Below are positions 34,431 through 47,027 of a stretch of 64,000 nucleotides of DNA, piece by piece. A program made the translations under genes and the position numbers. The stretch comes from Galdieria partita (lineage: Eukaryota; Rhodophyta; Bangiophyceae; Galdieriales; Galdieriaceae), in the NCBI GenBank assembly GCA_025991245.1, contig BQMJ01000047.1, forward strand, positions 1 to 64,000. The letters are read 5' to 3'. Numbering within the stretch: position 1 is the first letter of the stretch; each line of letters begins with the position of its first letter. The notes beneath the pieces are model-generated. The model made no database searches, was not told the DNA's origin, and worked only from the letters and a program-made list of their open reading frames with translations.

Positions 34431-36995
34431 ATGGAGAAGAAAGAAACCGACTTGCAAACCATTTCTTCATCCTTTCCATGTGTGCCTTATTCTGTGCAAC
34501 TTGAATTTTGCAAAAAGCTTATGCAAATCATAGAAAGTGGCAGCATTGGTATATTAGAGAGTCCAACAGGGACTGGGAAATCTTTAAGCATAGTGTGTGG
34601 TGTTTTGACTTGGCTGAGACAATACTATGAGAACAACGGAGTTGAGAAAGAGACGAAGGAGGCTCAAGAAACAGGCGAGCCTGCTTGGGTTGCTGAGTTT
34701 GAGAATTCTATGAGAAAAACTCAGACAGAAAGGGCTATCCTTCGTGTGGCCCGTAGATCATCTCTTAGAAAGCATAGAATGTTATTAAACCAAGTCACAG
34801 TACAGAAGACCAGCCTAGAAACTGTACCCAATAAGAAACATAAGAGCAACGACTCTAGAAACTTTCGAGAGAGCAAACTAGTTGTGGCTGATCCTGACGA
34901 GGAGTTTCTTCTATCAGATGCAGTCGTCAGGGATACATCAGTGATGTTACCCCAAACCGGTCCATCGAATGCACGAAGTTCTAGAAATGAAGAGACGAGC
35001 GAAGAAGAAGACGAATTTGAAGAACTTCCCCGAATTTATTATTGTACTAGAACGCATTCTCAGCTTTCGCAATTTGAAGAGGAAGTGAAGAGAACCATAT
35101 CAAATATGCAATGGAGTGAAAAGATACCTTTTCCATCAGTTCTAATTTTATCTTCACGTAAGAATTTGTGTATAAATGAGAAAGTATCCTCGCTTTCAAA
35201 TGCGAGTCTAATCAATGAAAGGTGCATGGAACTAACGAGTAAGGAACCTGGTTCTTCAGGAAGTTGTCCGTATTACCATTTAGAGGGCCAGCGAGATCTA
35301 CGAGACTGTCTGAATTCAGAAATTCTTGATATTGAAGAGTTATCCAATCTGGGCAAAGCGAAGAAAGCATGTCCGTATTATGGAATGAAACGAGCAATCA
35401 AGTCTTCTCAATTTATTCTGTTGCCGTATCAATCACTTCTACATAAGCCAACTCGAGAGTCGCTACATCTTCCCTTACATTCAAATTGGTAAGCAAATTT
35501 CGCCAGTTGTAAATGTTTCCTTATCTCGTCACTTTTGTCAGTGTCGTTGTATTTGACGAAGCACATCATGTTATAGAAGCACTTAACGATATGTACGGAG
35601 CTGAAACAAATACTGAACAGATACGAAGTTGCTTGTTAGGTTTGGAGACATATCTCGAATATTATGAGACCAGACTATCATCCTTGAACTTATTCATGTT
35701 GAGACAGTTTCATTCATTCTTAGACTCTTTAACTAAATTTGCTAGTTTACATATGAAGATTCCTTCTGATGATGAGGAGACACAAAACGTTTTTAGTGTT
35801 GAGGATTTTGTAATTCGTCTTGGAGTCGATAACCTCAATATTTTCAAACTGAACGAGTTTTTGGAGTCGAAATGTTTACATTACAAACTCGTAGGCTTAT
35901 TGAAGTCTAAAAGCTTGTCCGATTCCCGTGGAACTGACTCTTATCAAGGTATTCATGCTGTATTCCATTTTATACAGACCCTGAAACAGCCATATTCTAA
36001 GAGCAGAATTATTGTCAAGTTTCGCAAAGATGTTGGCTGTACTTTCAGACTGCTTGTTCTCCATGCTGCTAACAACCTTACTGAAATTATTTCTTCGGTT
36101 CGCTCTGTTGTGTTTGCAGGAGGAACCCTGGAGCCACTCAGAGATATAAAATTACGTCTTTTGGGTGCCTTTGAAGACTCACGTATTGTTCATTGTGCTT
36201 TTGATCATGTTATTCCTGATAATCATATACTGCCCATGATTGTTTCTCGAGGCCCCACAAGAATACCGTTGGAGTTTACATACACTACAAGAAGATCAGA
36301 ATTTCTTATTCAGGAATTAGGCAGGATACTGTTAAACGTTTGCAGAGTCGTCCCGGGTGGTGTTGTGATGTTTTTTTCAAGCTATTCTTACTGCAGCTAT
36401 GTAGTGAACTATCTTGAACAAACAGATATTTGGAAATCGTTGGAAAGACAGAAACCCATATTCAAGGAACCGCAGGAAAGCTTGGAATTAAATGACATGT
36501 TGGAGAAATATAAACAAGCTGTTTATAGGCAACACGGCGGCATACTCTTTGCAGTTATTGGAGGAAAGCTTTCAGAAGGAATCAATTTTCAGGACGATTT
36601 AGGCCGCTGTATTATTATTGTGGGCTTGCCATATCCCAATCACTTAAATATAGAACTTCAAGAGTCTATCAACTACATTACTGAAATGTTCCCTTCCGTT
36701 TCAAAGAATGAAATCCTGGAAGATATGTGTATGAAGGTAATGTTGTTATTATTTCATCTCTTGTTTTGGTTTTAAACTATCCAAGTTGGTCAATCAAACC
36801 ATTGGAAGAACAATTCGTCATGTTGCAGACTATGGCGCGGTATTATTAGTGGACCAAAGATTTGACCGACCGGCTATCCCAAACAAATTACCCAAATGGC
36901 TTCGCAGGCGGTTAGTGGTTACCGAAGACTTTGGTGTGGTTCTATCTTCATTAGCTGAGTTCTTTCGCAATTTTCGAAACAAATTACCTGTTTAG
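34431..36995 (+). CDS. DDX11: DDX11/CHL1-type iron-sulphur DNA helicase
   Basis: 5'-3' superfamily 2 helicase of the XPD/FANCJ/RTEL1/DDX11 group, acting in sister-chromatid cohesion and fork repair. Three exons: 34431-35488, 35542-36736, 36786-36995 (introns 53 and 49 nt); 820 aa. Seen: Q-motif region PYSVQLEFCKKL, Walker A ESPTGTGKS (43-51) followed by LSIVCGVLTWL as in DDX11; YYCTRTHSQLSQF; four cysteines suited to a 4Fe-4S cluster (CINEK, ERCMEL, SCPYY, ACPYY); FDEAHH around 357-362, the DEAH box created exactly across intron 1; GGKLSEGINFQDD (motif V); QTIGRTIRH (755-763, motif VI). LPYQSLLH also matches DDX11. An in-frame extension upstream lacks an ATG. Confidence 0.93.
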
Positions 36996-37111
36996 AAATG
37001 AAACGTGCCTTTTATAGTCTTTACAGTTTGTCTATATGGAAAAGAGTTTCAGGAAGGGACTTCAATCCGTTCGATTGTTTCGTACGTGAAACGAGTTGTT
37101 GTGTTACCCTT

Positions 37112-38068
37112 ATGTTTCGTCTACTGACACCAAGTTCGAAGTGGTGCTATAGAAGTTCACACGTAACCTCAAGAGACAATAATGCAGCAAGAGGAAGCTC
37201 TGTTAGCCTTATTAAGTCTAAGCTTCTGAAGCCGAAAGTGGTATTTAAGACTGCTGCGGAAATCTTGCATACTGACAACGATGGTCACGGCAAGTCTGCG
37301 GCACAGCTAGCTGATGACTTGTTTGACGAATCCAAAGCCCTTATGGCCGATTCTGACAAGGCGGATACTTTGAGGAAGCGTTTAGAGGCCGCTATAGATG
37401 CTGGTCACTTGACAGCAATGAAGATGTTGGGGTCTTTATTCCTGTCTTCTACTTTTTCGGAAGACTACTCGCAGTTGAGGGGCGAAAATTTATTGGAAGC
37501 GGCAGCGGCAGGTGGAGAGACAGATGCTTTGTATGAATTAGCCGTGCAGTTGCGTTCCGTAAGTTTTACATACTTTATCTCTTTTTGGAGTTACTTAAAT
37601 GTGTGGGTTTTTTAGGGTGCCGTGTTCGGAATAGCGCCTGGGCTAGATAGAATCCATAGGCTTTTACTAAAGGCAGCAGATCAAGGGCATGAACAAGCAC
37701 AGTTGTTTTTGGGGATTCTTTATATAACTGGAGAGCTGAGTGGAGGAGAGCCTTGTTATGAAAAAGCAGAGCATTTTCTAAAAGCCTCAGCTGCGTCCGG
37801 GTTGGGTCTCGCTCAGTTTATCTTAGGGGTATTTGTACTTCGCGGTTGGTCACCAACAGCAGAAATGATCATTCAGTCTGAGGACGTTAGGCGAGTTCAG
37901 ACACTGAGAACCCAAGCCATAAAGCTTATTGAATCAGCTGCATCAAAGAATCATAAGAATGCAATGCAATGGTTAAAGGCCTTATATGATCAAGAGAAAC
38001 TCCAAGAAAAACAAAACTCAGCAGCCAAGAAATTTCCACCAGCTGTAAAGTCTGAGGATAGTGGGTAA
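37112..38068 (+). CDS. Sel1-like repeat protein, possibly mitochondrial
   Basis: Two exons (37112-37558, 37616-38068; intron 57 nt), 299 aa. Sel1/TPR-type helical repeats run from about residue 70: AAIDAGHLTAMKMLGSLF, EAAAAGGETDALYELAVQL, KAADQGHEQAQLFLGILYI, KASAASGLGLAQFILGVF and ESAASKNHKNAMQWLKALY, all with the A..G...A...L pattern. The N-terminus MFRLLTPSSKWCYRSSHVTSR is a good mitochondrial presequence. The open frame reaches an earlier ATG at 36998, two bases after the helicase stop codon, which would add 38 residues; the later start is preferred because of the targeting peptide. Such repeats are protein-binding scaffolds; partner unknown. Confidence 0.8.
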
Positions 38069-38328
38069 GACAATATCAGGTGTCAACCATAACAACCTTG
38101 TTTGTTTTGTAACTGGAAAGGAGTTTGTTTCGTGTGTAGTTTTCTAATATTTAGGTTTTTCTATGTTGCTCATTTAAAAAGTTGTGTGACGAAAACCTAC
38201 TCAGTGGTAATGAAGCAAGCAATATATACGATATGCAATAAGTTTTATAGATATTTGTAGAAATAATTTTAATCAGGTTCACAATAGTATCGACCAATAG
38301 AAGAAACAGTTTCAATAATGATGTCTGT

Positions 38329-39020
38329 TTAGATTTTCTTCGATCTTGTTGTTTTTGTCTGATGCAGTTTAGTTTGCTTCTGTGTTTTGCCAATATTGGG
38401 GTTTCTGTTTTCCAACTCTTCTTCTTGTAAACTCACGAGGGACTCTATGCCACTCATCTTTACGTAGTTTAATCCCTGTACAGCCCATTGTTGCAGCTTT
38501 TCAGTAGAACTCTTTTTGACTTTATGTATAGTGTGGTCAATTTGAGTTTCTCTCCTGGAGAGACACGGACCCAGATACTGCCTGTACAATAGATGAGCAC
38601 CTCGGAACTGTGGTAGCACTAACCAGGAAACAAAAAGTAGCTTCCATTCGTAATAAAGTGGTATCCAGGCCAAAAGAACGTCCGCAACTCTCTCCAAAAC
38701 CAAAAAACAAGAATAGACAACCCAAAAAGTCAACCATTGGGTCTGTTCGTCAAATTCTTGTCGTTTCAAAGTTTTAAAAGTACAGTATGCAGGATATAAG
38801 ATACCTAGAAAGGTACTAGAAGAATATTCAACAACAACTACGCAAATAAAGAGAGTCACTTTACCAGCCAAGGCGAGAAACGACACTGCCCATTTTTCCT
38901 TTCCAAACTGTAATGGAAGGATTGTTGCCCGTGTTGGAAGGCTGGTTTTGGGACTGTTGGTGTTACAAATAAAACCGATGGGAAGTCTGTTATGGGAAAG
39001 ATAAACAAGGAAGAGGTCAT
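38329..39020 (-). CDS. REEP / HVA22 / TB2-DP1 family ER membrane protein
   Basis: Two exons by eye, 38967-39020 and 38329-38907 (59-nt intron), 210 aa. Family core: FLGILYPAYCTFKTL, TQWLTFWVVYSCFLVLERV, LAWIPLYYEWKLLFVSWLVL, then PQFRGAHLLYRQYLGP, matching the plant HVA22 block WLVLPQFRGAAFIYNK. Two hydrophobic hairpins shape tubular ER. The C-terminal 60 residues are basic and Gln/Thr-rich. The large exon has no ATG upstream of the core, so a short first exon beginning at 39020 is proposed; it lies antisense to the first 29 bases of the IBTK-like coding region. Other start exons are possible. Confidence 0.82.
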
Positions 39021-42000
39021 AGTTGAGTGTAGATGTGAGCTTTTGCAAGCTATACGGGAAGGTTCGTACGAGCAAGTGGTTGCAGTGTTGGACTGGCTTT
39101 CAGGACAACTGTGTCCGAAGCTCACTTGTTCTAAGGCAATCAAGGAAAGTTTGCAACAGTGGCAGTCGAAATGTGACTGTCCACAACACTCAGCTCTTAA
39201 GAAAGCCCTTTCTAGAGTGCTGGTTGACTGCAATCTGCTACATAGAAATGGAAGAAAGGATGTCTTACCCCTTCAATTATCTTCTTCTTATCCAAATACA
39301 AGAATATGGTCCCTGTTGCTTAGTCTTCAAGAACAAACGACTGGGGAAGAGACGCTTGAGTTATGCGATTCAGATTCAGGGTGGAATATTCTTCATCGTT
39401 GTTGTTATTTTGGCAATCTGAGTCATATGAAAGTTCTTTTGCAGTCCAACTTTGACCAAAGTTTCGATTCAAGGAATAAGATCTGCCTCAAGAGATTCCG
39501 AATACTATGCAGTGTAACCGATAATGAAGGTTATTTACCTTTAGACCTCTTGTTGTCTGGAAAAAATCAAGACAAAGAACCAAAAGCTGGGGATCCTTTG
39601 CAAGGTCACAATATTGGAATGGTGATGGTTTTTGGTTCGAATGAAGATTTTGAGCTGGGAACAGGAAGTAATAGTTTTGAGAGAATACCGAGGCCTTTAG
39701 AGTGGCCCAATTCTGTTTCTCAAGGAGGTACTAACATTGTTTCGGTTTCGACCTCAAGTCGCCACTCTTTGTTTTTATCGAAGAATGGGAATGTTTTTTC
39801 CGTTGGAGTTGGAAAGGACGGTAGGCTCGGTTTAGGCGATAGTGAACCTCGTTTATCACCCCAACCAGTTTCTTTTCTTTCCCGAATAATGGCAAAAAAA
39901 CAAAGTACTGCCAGTCCATCCACTAGCAATTTTCAACCAGACTCCAATTTCTGTTTTTCTAAAATATTGGCAAAAGGAAATCGCTCAGGAGCTTTGAGTA
40001 GTGATGGAGTCTTGTATTTATGGGGCGATGGCGTTCTCAAGCCTGAAAGAGTACAAGGACCTCTTCGCGGTCTAACAGTTGTAGACTTCGCTTTTTGCTC
40101 ATCTCACACTGCAGTGGTTACCAAAGATGGCGCTGTATTCTGTTGGGGAAGCAACGATCTTGAGCAACTTGGAGTTGAATACTCTTGTGTCAAGTTTACA
40201 AATATTCCAAGACTGGTTTCGTCTTTGAAGAATATTATGTGCACATGTGTTTTTGTAGATGATGGAATTTCAGCAGTTATTGATTCACAAGGCAGGGTAT
40301 TCTTTTGGGGAAAGGGAAACGGGAGTCCAAATAGACTTTTTCTTCAAGAGAAAGCGACACAGACAAGAAAGCGAGTGGGGAAGAATTTAAAAGCGAAGAA
40401 GGTCGTGTTTTTAGTCAAAAAGAATTGTCTCTTGGTACTGACGGAGCATGGACAACTTTATGAGTTTTTCGTTTCAAGCAGGGATCAAATTAGCAAATAT
40501 TCTTTAGTTGCAACACGAACAACTTGGACTAGGAAAATTTTGTTAGCAGATTTGGCTTGCCAAGACTGTGATTGCATTGGACTTGATTCTTATGGTCGAG
40601 TTATAGTTTGGTCATTGGAAGATGAGGTGCCAAAGATGACTATAAAGAGCGATCTTCGAGCAGTTGCCTTTGTCACTTTTTCAGAGAGACATGGCTTTGC
40701 CGGAATTAAGATGCCTCTTATCAGCAATAATTCAAAAGTTTCTACTTCTAACAGAGATTCAGCACCTTCATTGCAAGAACTTTGTGAGACCAAGTTGGGA
40801 TCTTCCATTTCTCTAGCTTCGGCTTTTCCTCTATTGTCAATTTCCTCGAAACTTGGAAATGAACGTGTCTTTCAGTTTTGTGTGAATTTTCTTGTTCAGT
40901 GCCTTGATACTATATTATGTTTCTTTCCGCAGACTTTCGCCAATCTGGAAAATGAACTAGTTACATTGCTCGAAAGTCACTATAAAGAAACATGGAAGAA
41001 GGATACTGTTGTTGCTTCCATCGGACAAAGTTCGAAGAACCCGATAGATAGGCTGATTTCTCGATTATGTTCAAGTTGGACTCTTCAAAGAAACGATGAA
41101 AGTTTCAAGGGTTCATCAACACTCGAAGACTCTAACGAGTCCTCTGCAAATGGGAAGAAATTGTCGATGACTTGCAATGACGAAACCTCAAAGTTGCAAT
41201 CTTCGCAGTTTATTCAGAAGGGTTGCACAGAGCCTGCCAACTCTAGTACGCATGCAGGTAAATTTTCTACAAAATTTGATGAACGAAGCCATCGAAGTTC
41301 AAAACCTTTTAAAAGACTTGAAACTATGAAACTTTTGTGTTCATCAACCGTTTTTCATCGAGAGCAAGCTTCATTTGAAAATCAAAACGAGGTTTTTTCT
41401 GCGAGCAGACTGTCTTCTGTGAAACTGTCACTTAAAGATGCTATTCAGTTAGAAGAAGAGAAAAGAAAGACCTGCTGGAATATTGAACCGTTTCAAAGGT
41501 TTCGCAGTTCTTCATTAAAGACCATCCAGATAGAGCAGTTTAGAGAAATGAACAAGGATGAGTGGTCGTCTCTCTGTGTTGCACATATGGAAGTTGTCGA
41601 CAAGGCAGGAAACTCTTCGGGAGGGGCCGAAACTGATCTAGCTTCTTCTATGAAAGGAAGACGAATACGAAAATCCAGTCCAAGCATATCGATTCCTTGT
41701 CGTCAAGCCAGTTCCAGTCCATCCGATTCAGTAATAATGTTTGTATTTTTGTTTTTTTATCGTCTAACGGTTTCCTTAGATTATAACTTCGAGTCCTGCC
41801 TGGGGTGAAGAAAAGAAAGCAAGAAATGAACCCACTTCGTTCCGGGATATTATTGACGAAGAAAAAAGGAGAAAATCCTACTTTAGTAGCAGTCTATCTC
41901 CAAGCTCCCTTTCTCCTTCTTATTCTAGAGTCTGGAAGAAACTTCCTTCAGAAGAACCAGTAAGAAGTCAAATGAACATCATTATTTCGTCATTGATCGT

Positions 42001-42112
42001 TATTCAGGTGATGGTTAAGCCTTTAAAGAAGATTGAGACAGAAGAACTGGCTTTGAAGACTCTTCGTACACAATATCCAAGTGCTCAAGTGAAAAGAGCT
42101 CCTTACCAATGA
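38992..42112 (+). CDS. IBTK-like protein: ankyrin, RCC1 propeller, BACK-like region
   Basis: Three exons: 38992-41730, 41780-41959, 42008-42112 (introns 49 and 48 nt); 1007 aa. About 120-190 contain ankyrin-type helices (SGWNILHRCCYFGNLSHMKV; DNEGYLPLDLLL). An RCC1 propeller starts at about 209 (MVMVFGSNEDFELGTGS) with repeats such as VSVGVGKDGRLGLGDSE-like FSVGVGKDGRLGLGD, VFCWGSNDLEQLG and VFFWGKGNG, ending near 565. This order is that of animal IBTK, an adaptor for CUL3 ligases. About 590-670 resembles the helical region that follows the second BTB domain in IBTK, but no BTB domain itself is apparent. The tail is Ser-rich with FRDIIDEEKRRK near the end, resembling the IBTK C-terminal helix. 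Confidence 0.78.
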
Positions 42113-42168
42113 TCAATTCATTATATCGATTGTAAATAAAACTTCAAATTTTATTTGTTGTTGGCACA

Positions 42169-45100
42169 ATGACAGAAGTTGACGGGACTCGTCTAGAGGA
42201 AGTGAAAGGAAACTATGTGAACTGGAAAAATCACGTGGACTTGGATCATTGGATCATAGAATACACCAAAACTCGAGATGACAAGCAGATTTGTCGTACA
42301 GTTCACAAGGCTCAGAAAAGACGAAGAATGTTTGGTGTTCCCCTTCAGACAACAAATTTTGCAGTATGCACGTTTGCAGATGTTTCGCAGCAAAATGTTG
42401 GTGCAGAAGAAAAGGTTTCGCCTCAGCTTCCTTCGATAGGAACTGTGTTTGTAGAATTGGAGAGAAGCGGGAAAGAAACGAGATGGGCTGTATTCAAAGT
42501 TTATCCCACCAGTATGAAAGTCAAAGCTAGGAACGATTTTAATGTTATAAAAACCTTCAAATGGCCACAAGAGAACTTGAAAGTTATTTCTGTTGGAGAA
42601 AGTGCTGAAGCAGCCATCCCTGAATCAAAAAGTGTCAAAGGTAAGAGCGAATTTTTCCACGATGCTTTATCTTATCGTTGCGTCTTGAAACTTTAGATGA
42701 TTCAGTCAAAAAAACCTTTTCTTCACTAGACCTCGACTATAAAAGTTTGGCAAAGTTGCTGAATTTCAATCATTCTCGGAAGAAAGTTTTTCTTCATATT
42801 GGTCCGCTTGCGAAAGTTCCGTTGGAAGCGTTTTTGAATGCCTCTTTTCAATATTACTCAACGAAATTGAGCAGTGAGGATAGCCAAAATAATGGAGGTT
42901 CTGTTGTGCAAGTTCAACTGGATATTTTCCTGGAGCCTCCGAACTTGGATGATTTTTGTGAGTTTCTGGCTTCTTTGACCAGCCTTTTTGATGGTGCTGT
43001 TAAAGAAACAGAGGATCTCGCTATTTATATGCTATCGGACCAAGGTATTTCCAGCTTGCTAATATGCATTGCTTCTTTCTCATCTTTTTAGAGTTTCGTT
43101 GCCGTATTTTTTACTTTATCAAATTTCTTTTTCAACAGTGCCTTGAAGAAATAGGAAAGAGAGATTATAGTGAGCACGATGAAGAAATCTCTCTGAAGAA
43201 TCATGTTTTGAATGCTGTCAATGGATTTATTATTTTAAATAATTTGTTATACTTTGAACATAATTATCATAGCACTCAGACTTTTGAACCATCTGATTGG
43301 CATTGCTATATTTGTGAAGAATGGTGCTTTTTTGATTCTTTACCACTTTTCGTGAGTTATTTTGCTGATTACATAACCTCATCTTGACTATTTTTAGAGT
43401 CAATATTTGTTCAGTTTACAAGATATTACGAAGCGCAATAGCATGAAACATCTATTTAACAGGATACAAGAAGTAGCCATTGAATTTTGGACGTTATGCT
43501 TTGCAAGCAACATTTGTGAAAGCCAATTCCTTGATGAGGCGTTTCGAGCATTGTTGCAAGAAAATAATTTTTACCAATATGTTTTAGAGCCCTTGTTGAA
43601 AAGGTATTTATTCATTTTTGGAAGGAACTCACTAATGTCTACTTGTAGATATACAAATATAGACGTGATGGCAATTGAGTTGTTACAAAGAATCTTTGCT
43701 TCAGAATTTTTGAAACCAGATTCTTTCTTAGAAGATCAAACTTATGCTTCGCGGAATGATAAACTACTGCCTCAGTTGAGCAAATGGTTGTCCGAAATTT
43801 CATCGAAAACACGAAAAAGTTTCTTCTCCAATTCCATGCATTACTTGCGTCTTAGAGTGATATACTTGATACTTTGCCATACATCTGTCTTAGAAAAATT
43901 TTTAATGAAAAATGAGTATTTGGAGTCATTCGTTTCAGCAATGCTGAGTTTAGTTCAGTTGACATTTTCAGTGCTATTTGAATATAATAGCATGGATTCC
44001 TTTTCTGAGACAGATCAGCACTGTGACCTGTTTGATAGTAATTATAATCGAAAGGGAGAAGTGTTTTGTTGTATTTTTCAATTTTTCAGTCTATTCGGAG
44101 TTTCAAATATTGGATGTTCTATTTTCCGCCACATTTTGGCAAATCACTTCACAAACCAACGGAGTTTGGAGAAATTATGTCGTGTTTTGTGGAAACTTCC
44201 GCTTGAAGTAAACCGAAATATGGTCACCAATGATGAATGCCACCGTTATCATGTAGTCTATATTTTGTTTGAAAGTTATCGAGGAGGAACTGGCGAAAAG
44301 AGGTTGATCGACTCAGTTTATGAGGATTCTGCTCCGGAATCATACATTTCCAAACTTTCGTCGCCTCTAATCTTGTCAGAAACAAATGAGGATCCATCTT
44401 CTAGAAGTGAGAAGACAATTTCTGTTTATCGCTATTACGCTGCTCTTTGTCGACAAGTTGGAAGAATGAAGCCTATGGAATTCTCGGGAATTTTTGAAGA
44501 GTTGCAAGATTTTGCAAAGTATACTCTTGAATCCGAACTAATGCGTTTAAATGGTGACGACTCCAAGCCTGCACCTTTTGTCAGATTGAAAAGAAATGAG
44601 TACACATGTGACTACATTGGTCCCATTAGAGGAAAGGGCGAAATGGATAAAGTAAGAGTGAATCAAATTTGGCTTTTGGTATTTGTTTTGATTTGTTTAG
44701 GTGATGATTTGCCAGTGCTCATCAGTAGCTGAGTTGCCATGTTGTGTGGATTCTTCTTGTCTGAATCGAGTCTCTTTCACAGAGTGTCATCCTGAATATT
44801 GTCGCACTGGTAACAAATGCCAAAATCAACGTTTTCAGAAATGTGAATACGCACGCGTAAAACTATTTCAAGCAGGAGAAAGGGGTTGGGGTCTCAAAGC
44901 CGCAGAATATTTGCCTAAAGGAACTTTTATTATGGAGTAAGTATGCATCGTTTCTTTTAAACGCTCGCTCATCGCCTATTAGGTATCAAGGAGAAGTGAT
45001 TGATATGGAAGAGTACGAACGTCGAAAGAGGCGCTATGCTGGCGAAAGACATTTCTATTTTATGAGTTTGGATAGCGAACACATGATAGATGCCTCAAGA

Positions 45101-45940
45101 AAGTCGAACATGGCAAGATTTATCAATCATTCTTGTCAGCCTAACTGTCATACGGAAAAATGGACAGTTCTTGGGGAGCCTTGTGTCGGTATCTTTGCAT
45201 CGCAAGGTAAGATGATTAATGTGCCGTAGTGTTGATATCTAGTTGATTACATAATTAATATCACAGATATTGAAGCTGGAACAGAACTTGTATTTGACTA
45301 CAATGTTGATCGAAAGGGAGTAGGAGAAGAAAGCGTTCGTTGCTATTGTGGGGCTCCCAATTGTAGGAATTGGTTAACTGGTGATGGAGATGAAAAAAAC
45401 AATGAACGATTATTACATATCAAGCGTGACACTCGTATTCAGTTCTTGCAAAAGACATTGACACAAATCGAACGGACGAGAAGAGACCGTCATGTCGCAC
45501 AAGACACAGTAGAGTTTTTGGATATGTTGAAACAGGACCGTGTCTATGAGGCCTCCATATCGCTAGAGTCGATTCCTGTTGAAGTCAAAGAATTTCACAT
45601 TCCAAAGAAGTTAAAGAAGTGCTCTTCAGCTCAAAATTATCGAGAGCAAGCAAGCAGGCCCATGAGTCATTCAAACAGCCTACCCGTATCAACAAGTCTT
45701 TCCGATTCTTCTTCTTCGGTTTCAAAGAAATCAAGCCACACTGTGAAAGAGGATAAATATCGGGAGAAACGTAAGCAATGTTTGTCACCGTCGAAACAAG
45801 TGTCGAGTTTGATGAGCGAAGCTTCACATCCTTGTGACGGAAATTTGGTGTCAGCTACGGAAGGGAGCTATGAACCTCCAGGCTTTGGTTATGAATTTCT
45901 ACGTTTGAAAGCAAGAAACCAAAGTATGTCGACACGGTAA
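42169..45940 (+). CDS. SET-domain histone lysine methyltransferase (SETD2/ASH1 type)
   Basis: Seven exons: 42169-42640, 42697-43044, 43092-43351, 43398-44651, 44701-44936, 44983-45206, 45267-45940 (introns 46-60 nt, phases consistent); 1155 aa. About 779-830 is a Cys-rich AWS region (ICQCSS, CCVDSSCLNR, CHPEYCRTGNKCQNQRF). SET follows: KLFQAGERGWGLKA, FIMEYQGEVI, HFYFMSLDSEHMIDA, the cofactor-binding RFINHSCQPNC, and FDYN; post-SET CYCGAPNCRNWL. AWS-SET-post-SET is the layout of H3K36 methyltransferases. Residues 1-778 are helical and unlike any domain I know; no PHD or bromodomain seen. The tail is Ser-rich. Starts 56 bp after the IBTK-like stop codon. Confidence 0.9.
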
Positions 45941-46501
45941 CGAAAGCCTCCAGAGAAGAAGACTTTCCAGATATTATATTCTCATAGTTTCCTGCTCTAC
46001 ATAGATTTGTCATTTTTCTGCAACTGATACAGTATATGCCACCCCACCAGAGTCAAAGCATATCATAGTTTGAATGCATTTGAAAGTAACGCTTCCGTAT
46101 GTAATCTGGGATGGTGCATATGTTCAACGGTGCACATACTTTCTTTTTGTAAGAGCATCACTGAGAAATGAAGAAACTTCAACGGCCTCAATATTTCGTA
46201 CTTTCCAAGCATTTTATCCAGAAATTCGACGCTACAGGATTTCTCCTATTTAGCTTATCTTATCGATTACTGATATCTGTTAAGGCTTGCCCTTCCAGGC
46301 AAAGTACAAGTTACCTGGCTCCAGAGCCCATGTTTAGTATTAATTATGTTTCCTACTTGAGATTCTGAAAAGTGAACCTTCTTTCAAGACTATTTCATAT
46401 TTCTAAATTGAACAAAACTAATAGCAACTGTATAAACATTTTTCCATTTTTTGTTTTTCATAAAGAACATGAATTCCAGATCGCATTGTTGATGAGAACA
46501 A
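45941..46501. other. Intergenic, nothing recognised
   Basis: 560 bases between the SET gene and a small hypothetical gene on the same strand. A 66-codon frame at 46168 has no family resemblance and no splice partner. Confidence 0.5.
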
Positions 46502-47027
46502 ATGCACTCAGATCGGTCTTATCCTCCTGAAAAGGGTACTTTCCCTATGTTATCTAGTGAAAGAAACTTTCGTTTAAGTATATTTTCTCCTGAAGATTAT
46601 AAGTTTGCTGCATATTGCAGAGCTAAGCTACAACTACAATATCTTTTGGAGTGGAAGAGGGCCTGCGTAAAGGACATGTTTGGTAGCTTCCTATCCCATA
46701 TGAAACGTATTGGTTCTTGCTAACCTTATGGCTCTTGAGTTTAGGAAGGATTAGTTATTTTATTCTAGGTGACCAGGTTTTTCGTATTCCGTTATTTCAG
46801 AAGAATGCGAGGACACGTTGTTTGCACTGGTCGTGGACTCAACAGTCAAAGAGAATCTTGACAGGGTTAGGTATCGATTGATTTTGGAATTCAACGTGTA
46901 TTTATAAAAGCTTGTTTCAGATTTATCGGAAATCGAGTATAGTGCTTTCTTTGCCTTGGAGAAGTCAAACAAAGTTGCGAGGGAGCTCGTGTCCTTTGAG
47001 ATCGAGTTAATCGGAGGAAACCTATAG
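46502..47027 (+). CDS. Small hypothetical multi-exon protein
   Basis: Not recognised. Best model: exons 46502-46706, 46801-46870, 46943-47027, 119 aa with consistent phases. Exon 1 carries LSIFSPEDYKFAAYCRAKLQ and LLEWKRACVKDMFGSFLSHM, clearly protein-like and helical; exon 2 gives ECEDTLFALVVDSTVKENLD; exon 3 gives FFALEKSNKVARELVSFEIE. Intron 1 is long for this genome (94 nt) and intron 2 has an alternative acceptor at 46920, so the details are uncertain. The gene is convergent with LCB1. It is a cytosolic-looking protein without signal or membrane segment. Confidence 0.5.
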
